Source: Bacteroidota bacterium
GTDB lineage: Bacteria > Bacteroidota > Ignavibacteria > Ignavibacteriales > Ignavibacteriaceae
DNA length: 11,110 nt
Direction: 5' to 3'
Assembly (NCBI GenBank): GCA_023433685.1
Contig: JAEYUD010000040.1
Coordinates: 1 to 11,110 of the forward strand
How positions within the stretch are numbered: position 1 is the first letter of the stretch; each line of letters opens with the position of its first letter. The position numbers were made by a program, and so were the translations under genes. A model generated the notes under the pieces. That model searched no databases. It was not told where the DNA came from and saw only the letters and a list, made by a program, of their open reading frames with translations. Positions 7,208 through 11,110 of the stretch are shown here, piece after piece.

Positions 7208-7352
7208 ATTATCTGATGTTTCATGATGCTAAAATAACAAATATTTTATTAAAAGGATGCTCGTGGAACATTCAATGAAAAAAAAATGCATTTTCAAACA
7301 TTTTTTTACGAATTATTTGATTTTATGCCGTTTTTGTAGCATTTTACCGTTC
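7208..7352. other. AT-rich divergent intergenic region
   Basis: This stretch separates the leftward HisA-like gene from the rightward hydrolase gene and must hold promoters for both. It is far richer in A and T than the flanks, with runs of 9 A and 7 T. No exact TAnnTTTG box is seen on either strand. The best partial rightward match is TTTG at 7316-7319 with TAGCATTT at 7338-7345 (18 bases between). The hydrolase frame stays open through 7257-7352, but those codons read like non-coding DNA (Lys- and Phe-rich, no family similarity). Confidence 0.5.
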
Positions 7353-8186
7353 ATGAAATATAATTTCTCTGTTGAGATGACATCAGGCGAAAGGATAAAC
7401 CTCGATCTTTATTCCGGTGATCCCGAAAAATCGAGACCCTGTGTTGTGATAGTCCACGGTTTTAAAGGCTTTAAGGACTGGGGATTTTTCCCTGTAGCTG
7501 CCACTTTTTTCGAACAACAAAACTACCACGCGATCACGTTCAATTTTTCGCATAATGGCATCTCTCCTGGAAGGGATGTTTTTGATCAATTGGAAAAATT
7601 TGCCGAAAATACCTTCTCACGCGAAAAACAAGAGCTAAATGAGATAATTACTCGTGTTATTTCGGGAGAATTTTGTAATTTTGATGGTGATTTGTTCATT
7701 ATTGGACATAGCAGGGGTGGAGGTGTGGCTTTATTGACAGCGCCCGGTATCCGCGAACTTTCAGCCATCGCGACCTGGTCTTCCATTTCATACGTTGACC
7801 GTTTCACTGACCGGCAAAAGAAATTAATGGCTGAAAACGGTTTTATCGAACTGCCGAACAGCAGGACAGGTCAGATGATGAGGATCAACCGTACCTTCAC
7901 AGAGGATATAGAGAACAATTCCGGAGATGCACTTTCTATTGAAAAAGCAATTCAGAATATCGACAAACCTGTTCTCGTGGTTCATGGTGAGATCGACGGA
8001 ACTGTTCCTGTTGAAGAAGCGCGATTTATTTACGAAAGATTGAGCGGATCGTCATCAGAAATTTTTATTGTACCCAAGGCTGATCATACATTTAAAATAT
8101 CGCACCCCGCGGGTGATTTATCAGGGCAATTCAAATTGGTTTTAGAAAAGACTCATAATTTCTTCAGAAGCAATAAAAGAGGTTAA
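7353..8186 (+). CDS. Alpha/beta hydrolase (serine esterase/peptidase-like)
   Basis: A cytosolic alpha/beta-hydrolase of about 277 residues with a visible catalytic triad. The nucleophile elbow is IIGHSRGGG (Ser120), the acid is in VVHGEIDGTVP (Asp215), and the histidine is in PKADHTFK (His245). The oxyanion-hole strand is VIVHGFKGFKDWGFF (33-47), a pattern seen in dienelactone-hydrolase or prolyl-oligopeptidase-like proteins of Bacteroidota. The substrate is unknown. I place the start at ATG 7353 (MKYNFSVEMTSGERIN), where family-like sequence begins. ATG 7257 would add 32 residues with Lys- and Phe-rich, Cys-containing sequence from an AT-rich region, and AAAAGG directly abuts it with no spacing. 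The stop is 1 base from the bioY start, so the two are co-transcribed. A BioH-like role in biotin synthesis is suggested by position only; the GHSRGG elbow differs from the GWSLGG of BioH. Confidence 0.85.
   Translation: MKYNFSVEMTSGERINLDLYSGDPEKSRPCVVIVHGFKGFKDWGFFPVAATFFEQQNYHAITFNFSHNGISPGRDVFDQLEKFAENTFSREKQELNEIITRVISGEFCNFDGDLFIIGHSRGGGVALLTAPGIRELSAIATWSSISYVDRFTDRQKKLMAENGFIELPNSRTGQMMRINRTFTEDIENNSGDALSIEKAIQNIDKPVLVVHGEIDGTVPVEEARFIYERLSGSSSEIFIVPKADHTFKISHPAGDLSGQFKLVLEKTHNFFRSNKRG
8178..8182 (+). promoter_or_regulatory. Ribosome binding site of bioY
   Basis: AGAGG overlaps the end of the hydrolase gene and stands 5 bases before the bioY ATG at 8188, supporting that start and coupled translation. 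Confidence 0.55.
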
Positions 8187-8187
8187 A

Positions 8188-8751
8188 ATGTCAGTACAGA
8201 CAAGAACTGAAAATCTTTATTCCTATATAAAATCAAAAGTTATTACACATCCATTATTTGGAATAGTGTCTTTTGCCATACTCATGGCAGTGGCTGCTCA
8301 GGTTACAATTCCGATGAAGCCGGTTCCGACCACCCTCCAGTCGATGATAGTTGTGCTAGCAGGCGCGGTGCTTGGTTCAAAGAAGGGATTCTACTCCCAG
8401 ATAGCTTATCTCGCGATGGGTATTGCCGGTCTGCCGGTTTTCGCCACCTCACCTGATCTTGCACCGGGTTTGGCAAGACTTTTTGGCCCAACCGGTGGAT
8501 ATCTTCTTGCTTTCCCTGTTGCTGCCTGGCTAACCGGTGCAATCATTGAAAAGAGATCTGACTATTTTACATCTGTTGCAGCATTTTTTGCAGCTCATGC
8601 GGTCATACTTCTTTCCGGTGCACTCTACCTCGATCTTTTTATCAACGGAAATTTTGAAACAACACTTCAGCTTGGCGTGGTTGTATTTTCACTTTCCACA
8701 GTTGTGAAGGTTTTCGCGGCTTCACTTCTTTTCAGATCAATAAAGAAGTAG
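8188..8751 (+). CDS. bioY: BioY-family biotin transporter substrate-binding subunit
   Basis: The integral-membrane S component that binds biotin for uptake, either alone or with an ECF module (BioMN or shared EcfAAT). The 187 residues match the family length and give about six membrane helices. Seen: AAQVTIPMKPVPTTLQSM (36-53), VVLAGAVLGSKKGFYSQIAYLAMGIAGLPVFA (55-86, the family's most typical stretch) and LFGPTGGYLLAFPVAAWLTG (98-117). The C-terminal helix reads FSLSTVVKVFAA; BioY usually has P-G-D-L-I/V-K there, so Lys174 is kept but Thr171 stands where the biotin-contacting Asp is expected. No bioM/bioN is adjacent. It sits 1 base after the hydrolase and directly before the iron-sulfur oxidoreductase gene. 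Biotin is the likely ligand; the Asp change leaves some doubt. Confidence 0.9.
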   Translation: MSVQTRTENLYSYIKSKVITHPLFGIVSFAILMAVAAQVTIPMKPVPTTLQSMIVVLAGAVLGSKKGFYSQIAYLAMGIAGLPVFATSPDLAPGLARLFGPTGGYLLAFPVAAWLTGAIIEKRSDYFTSVAAFFAAHAVILLSGALYLDLFINGNFETTLQLGVVVFSLSTVVKVFAASLLFRSIKK

Positions 8752-8763
8752 TTGCACGACACA

Positions 8764-10761
8764 ATGCCTAAGACAATTGCTTTTTCGATCGTACTAATCT
8801 CAGCTTTCATCTTTTTTGGTTTCAGCGCCAAAAGAATATTGGCGCTGTTAAAGATAGGTAAACCGGAGAACCGGTTTGACAATATCGGTACACGGATCAA
8901 AAATGTATTTGTAATTGCAATAGCTCAGAGCAAGCTTTTCAGAGAGCCTGTTGCGGGTATTGTTCATGCTCTTATCTTTTGGGGCTTCGTTCTCTTTATT
9001 ACCGCGGTGCTCGAATCATTCATTCAGGGGTTCGCGCATGAATTTACTTTCGCTTTCCTTGGACCCCTTTTCAGTATGATGACCATCACTCAGGATGTGT
9101 TGGGTGTTCTCGTAGTGCTTTCAGTACTGATCTCCCTCTACAGGAGATTTGTCCTCCGTGTAAAAAGGCTCGAGGTGGATAAAGAAGGGAAGATGGATGC
9201 AGCGGTGATCCTTGTGTTGATCATGCTGGTCGTGCTTTCGATGATCGGACAGAACTCTGCTCACGTAGCGAAGCAAAACTTCGTACTTGCTGACTGGGAG
9301 ATCAGACCCGTCACAAAATATCTTGCAACGTTTTTCGCCAATCCTGAAGTGGCAACTAACGCGTTCGAGGTTTTCTGGTGGATGCACGTCCTTCTGGTTC
9401 TCGGTTTCCTCAACTATCTTCCGTATTCGAAGCATCTTCACGTCATCACGTCTATCCCCAATGTCTATTTTGCAGACCCGCAGGTTAAAAGGGCTCAGCT
9501 CAAACCTCTTGATCTTAATGACGAAAAAGCTGAATATTTCGGCGTTAATGACATTGAAAAATTTACATGGAAGCAACTGCTTGACGGTTTTTCATGTACT
9601 GAATGCGGAAGATGTGAATCGGTTTGTCCTGCCAATACGGTTGGGAAACCTCTCTCTCCCAGAAAGATCATAACTGACATAAGGGATAGAACCCTCGACA
9701 AGGGACCTATTCTCCTCGGAGGTGGTGGTGATGGTGAGGTGATCGAACGAACTTTGGTACCTAACTACACCTCTGAAGCTGAACTCTGGTCATGCACCAC
9801 TTGTGCTGCCTGCGTTCAGGAGTGCCCTGTAATGATCGAACATGTTGGATCGATCGTCGACATGAGGCGTCATCTTGTTCTGATGGAATCCAATTTCCCG
9901 CAAGAACTTAACAATACTTTCAGAAGTCTTGAGAATAATGGATCGCCGTGGGCATTTCCAGCATCCGAAAGGGGAGCATGGGCAGATGGTCTTGGGATTA
10001 AGACGATGGCGGAAGACAGTAATACCGACTACCTCTTTTGGGTGGGTTGCGCGGGTTCGTTTGACGACAGGTATAAAAAAGTTTCAAAGGCATTCGCCGG
10101 AATAATGCAGGAAGCCGGTATAGATTTCAGGATACTTGGCAGCGAAGAGCAATGCAATGGTGACACTGCCCGCAGACTTGGAAATGAGTATCTCGCTCAG
10201 ACCCTCATGCAATCGAATATTGAAACCCTGAACAACTATGGTGTTAAAAAAATTGTTACGGCGTGTCCACACTGCTACAATTCGTTAAAGAATGAATTTC
10301 CGCAATTCGGCGGCAATTATGAAGTGAAGCATCACTCAGAATTGATAGATGAACTTGTATCGGCGGGTAAGGTCAAAGTTGAAGCCGGTGTGACTCAAAC
10401 CTCGACAACATACCACGATTCTTGTTATATTGGCAGATACAATGATATTTATGATGCTCCGCGGAATCTTGTCGCGTCAGCCACCGGGAAAGAGCCCGTT
10501 GAAATGGAAAGAAGCCGTTCCCGTGGTTTCTGTTGCGGTGCCGGAGGTGGAAGGATGTTTATGGAAGATACCGAAGGTGGCAGGGTAAATCTGGAACGAA
10601 GCAAAGAGGCGGTTGAAACAGGCGCGAAAACTATAGCCACGGCTTGTCCATTCTGTATGACAATGATGACTGACGGAGTGAAAACACTGGAAAAATCTGA
10701 TGATGTACAGGTTAAAGACATAGCCGAAATTGTATTTGAAAACCTAAACACACATCCATAA
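8764..10761 (+). CDS. Membrane-anchored Fe-S oxidoreductase (HdrE/NarI-like, 4Fe-4S and two CCG domains; ETF:menaquinone oxidoreductase-like)
   Basis: Residue numbers are from ATG 8764 (665 aa); TTG 8752, right after the bioY stop, would add 4 residues. Residues 5-230 form a NarI/HdrE-like membrane domain with helices near 5-20, 65-88, 108-127, 147-163 and 203-220. Candidate heme b ligands include His68, His167, His208, His224 and His226. Two 4Fe-4S clusters follow: Cys278/281/284/288 and Cys344/347/350/354. Two HdrB-type CCG domains close the protein: Cys429, Cys464, Cys501, Cys504, then Cys554, Cys590-Cys591, Cys628, Cys631. The second has the canonical FCCGAGGGRM and ACPFCMTM. The first has QCNGD in place of CCG, as is usual in this protein type. 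Such proteins pass electrons between electron-transfer flavoprotein (or another donor) and menaquinone, for example in fatty-acid oxidation. No etfAB gene is in view, so the donor is inferred. It lies between bioY and the histone-like gene in one operon. Confidence 0.87.
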   Translation: MPKTIAFSIVLISAFIFFGFSAKRILALLKIGKPENRFDNIGTRIKNVFVIAIAQSKLFREPVAGIVHALIFWGFVLFITAVLESFIQGFAHEFTFAFLGPLFSMMTITQDVLGVLVVLSVLISLYRRFVLRVKRLEVDKEGKMDAAVILVLIMLVVLSMIGQNSAHVAKQNFVLADWEIRPVTKYLATFFANPEVATNAFEVFWWMHVLLVLGFLNYLPYSKHLHVITSIPNVYFADPQVKRAQLKPLDLNDEKAEYFGVNDIEKFTWKQLLDGFSCTECGRCESVCPANTVGKPLSPRKIITDIRDRTLDKGPILLGGGGDGEVIERTLVPNYTSEAELWSCTTCAACVQECPVMIEHVGSIVDMRRHLVLMESNFPQELNNTFRSLENNGSPWAFPASERGAWADGLGIKTMAEDSNTDYLFWVGCAGSFDDRYKKVSKAFAGIMQEAGIDFRILGSEEQCNGDTARRLGNEYLAQTLMQSNIETLNNYGVKKIVTACPHCYNSLKNEFPQFGGNYEVKHHSELIDELVSAGKVKVEAGVTQTSTTYHDSCYIGRYNDIYDAPRNLVASATGKEPVEMERSRSRGFCCGAGGGRMFMEDTEGGRVNLERSKEAVETGAKTIATACPFCMTMMTDGVKTLEKSDDVQVKDIAEIVFENLNTHP

Positions 10762-10768
10762 ATAACAT

Positions 10769-10773
10769 AGGAG
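10769..10773 (+). promoter_or_regulatory. Ribosome binding site of the histone H1-like gene
   Basis: AGGAG with 5 bases to ATG 10779 is an optimal Shine-Dalgarno, stronger than those of most genes here. This fits an abundant small protein. Confidence 0.7.
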
Positions 10774-10778
10774 CAAAT

Positions 10779-10964
10779 ATGGAGAAATACAAGGAACTAT
10801 TGGAAATGGTTCAGAGCATGGAGCCGGATTTCCACAAATTCTACGAAAAAGGACAATCTGCTGCCGGTACAAGGATCAGAAAAGGTCTTAGCGATCTGAA
10901 AAAACTTGCTCAAGAACTTCGCGAAGATGTTCAGAACACAAAGAACTCACGTAAGCCTGAATAG
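10779..10964 (+). CDS. Histone H1-like (Hc1-type) small protein
   Basis: A 61-residue, helix-rich protein. MEKYKELLEMVQSMEPDFHKFYEKGQ... with AAGTRIRKGLSDLKKLAQELRED matches the short histone H1-like (Hc1 N-terminal) proteins common in Bacteroidota and Chlorobi, where 'F..FY.KG...AGTR.Rk....Lk.lAqeiR' is the signature. The lysine-rich C-terminal tail of chlamydial Hc1 is absent. By count it has 13 Lys/Arg and 11 Asp/Glu, so it is only slightly basic, and DNA compaction is less certain than in true H1. It probably binds nucleic acid, but its role in these phyla is not established. It starts 17 bases after the oxidoreductase stop with a strong ribosome site, and is the last gene before a clear terminator. 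Confidence 0.85.
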   Translation: MEKYKELLEMVQSMEPDFHKFYEKGQSAAGTRIRKGLSDLKKLAQELREDVQNTKNSRKPE

Positions 10965-10992
10965 TCTGAACCAAAACCAGCACAATCAGTTT

Positions 10993-11027
10993 AGCCACCC
11001 GGGTTTATCTCGAGTGGCTTTTTTTTT
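10993..11027 (+). terminator. Rho-independent terminator of the hydrolase-bioY-oxidoreductase-histone operon
   Basis: AGCCACCCGGG (10993-11003) pairs with CTCGAGTGGCT (11009-11019) across the loop TTTAT, with one C-A mismatch and one G-T pair. A run of 9 T (11019-11027) follows. It begins 28 bases after the stop of the histone-like gene. Confidence 0.9.
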
Positions 11028-11028
11028 G

Positions 11029-11036
11029 TAAATTTG
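11029..11036 (+). promoter_or_regulatory. Bacteroidetes-type -7 promoter box (TAnnTTTG)
   Basis: TAAATTTG matches the Bacteroidetes sigma-A -7 consensus TAnnTTTG exactly. It lies 2 bases after the terminator T-run and 22 bases before ATG 11059, leaving a leader of roughly 15 bases. No clean TTG -33 box is seen at the expected distance, because that position falls inside the terminator hairpin. The call is therefore moderate. Confidence 0.45.
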
Positions 11037-11058
11037 GGTTTTATTTTTACGAAATTTA

Positions 11059-11110
11059 ATGAAGAAGAATCTCCCACTCTCTTTAATTTTCCTTGTGGTC
11101 TTTATTGACC
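11059..11110 (+). CDS. Start of a membrane protein gene, possibly an MFS transporter (3' truncated)
   Basis: An ATG followed by 16 more codons runs off the window. The visible residues, MKKNLPLSLIFLVVFID, consist of a Lys-rich start and a hydrophobic segment. The LIFLVVFID wording resembles the first helix of DHA1-type MFS efflux transporters, which often continue as 'FIDLiGFGiiiP'. With 17 residues this is a guess from pattern, and a signal peptide of another protein is also possible. It is preceded by a terminator and a promoter-like box, so it starts a new transcript. Confidence 0.5.
   Translation, partial: MKKNLPLSLIFLVVFID

Noticed and set aside
7257..7352. N-terminal extension of the hydrolase (32 codons), or a leader peptide
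   Set aside because: The stretch is AT-rich with homopolymer runs and reads as Lys/Phe-rich sequence unlike the hydrolase family. It is better explained as promoter and 5' leader DNA.
7353..8186. Calling the hydrolase BioH
   Set aside because: The nucleophile elbow is GHSRGG rather than GWSLGG, and the overall pattern is closer to dienelactone-hydrolase-like proteins. Only gene position supports a biotin role.
9121..9576. 151-codon minus-strand open frame
   Set aside because: It is antisense to the membrane and linker region of the Fe-S oxidoreductase, with low-complexity charged sequence and no family pattern.
1..11110. CRISPR array, tRNA/rRNA, insertion sequence, prophage or defence island
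   Set aside because: No regularly spaced repeats, tRNA-like cloverleaf, transposase, integrase, nuclease or toxin-antitoxin pair was seen; every larger frame has a housekeeping or envelope explanation.

Overview
The window looks like ordinary chromosomal sequence from a member of the Bacteroidota/Chlorobi group, most likely an Ignavibacteria-type anaerobe or facultative anaerobe. This rests on protein style rather than on any marker RNA. The serine hydroxymethyltransferase has Bacteroidetes-like motifs (HPAGLI, PGIQGGPL). The outer-membrane protein starts with the YSRFGVG motif common in that phylum. There is a small Hc1-type histone H1-like protein, and a TAAATTTG box matches the Bacteroidetes -7 promoter consensus TAnnTTTG. 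Genes are densely packed with 1-25 base overlaps or gaps. No RNA gene, CRISPR array, insertion sequence or phage gene is visible, and no stretch over 300 bases lacks a gene.

Region 1 (1-2891, + strand) is an envelope group: the C-terminal end of a surface or secreted protein with a DNRLRE-like ending, an outer-membrane beta-barrel protein with a signal peptide, and an exported TPR protein that overlaps it. Region 2 (2920-5948, + strand) is a tightly coupled housekeeping run: glyA (serine hydroxymethyltransferase), tatC (Tat translocase core) and a long-chain trans-polyprenyl diphosphate synthase, probably for the quinone side chain. Regions 1 and 2 may form one transcript, since no gap exceeds about 30 bases.

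Region 3 (5961-7207, - strand) is a two-gene unit read convergently to region 2: a HisA-like TIM barrel with several atypical active-site residues, followed by a universal stress protein (UspA family). Region 4 begins after an AT-rich divergent intergenic stretch (7208-7352) and reads rightward: an alpha/beta hydrolase, a BioY-family biotin transporter subunit, a large membrane-anchored iron-sulfur oxidoreductase, and the small histone H1-like protein. The oxidoreductase joins a NarI/HdrE-like heme b domain, two 4Fe-4S clusters and two HdrB-like CCG domains, resembling proteins that link electron-transfer flavoprotein to menaquinone. A strong intrinsic terminator at 10993-11027 closes this operon. 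A promoter-like box directly behind it probably drives the last gene, which is cut by the window edge and begins like an MFS transporter.

Functionally, the quinone-related genes (polyprenyl synthase and the ETF/quinone-type oxidoreductase), Tat export and the heme/Fe-S protein suit an organism with menaquinone-based respiration, but the window does not show a single coherent new pathway. No convincing undescribed system was found. The items most worth checking are a possible non-canonical ATC start of glyA, the atypical HisA-like protein, an Asp-to-Thr change in BioY, and the link between a redox gene and a histone-like gene.
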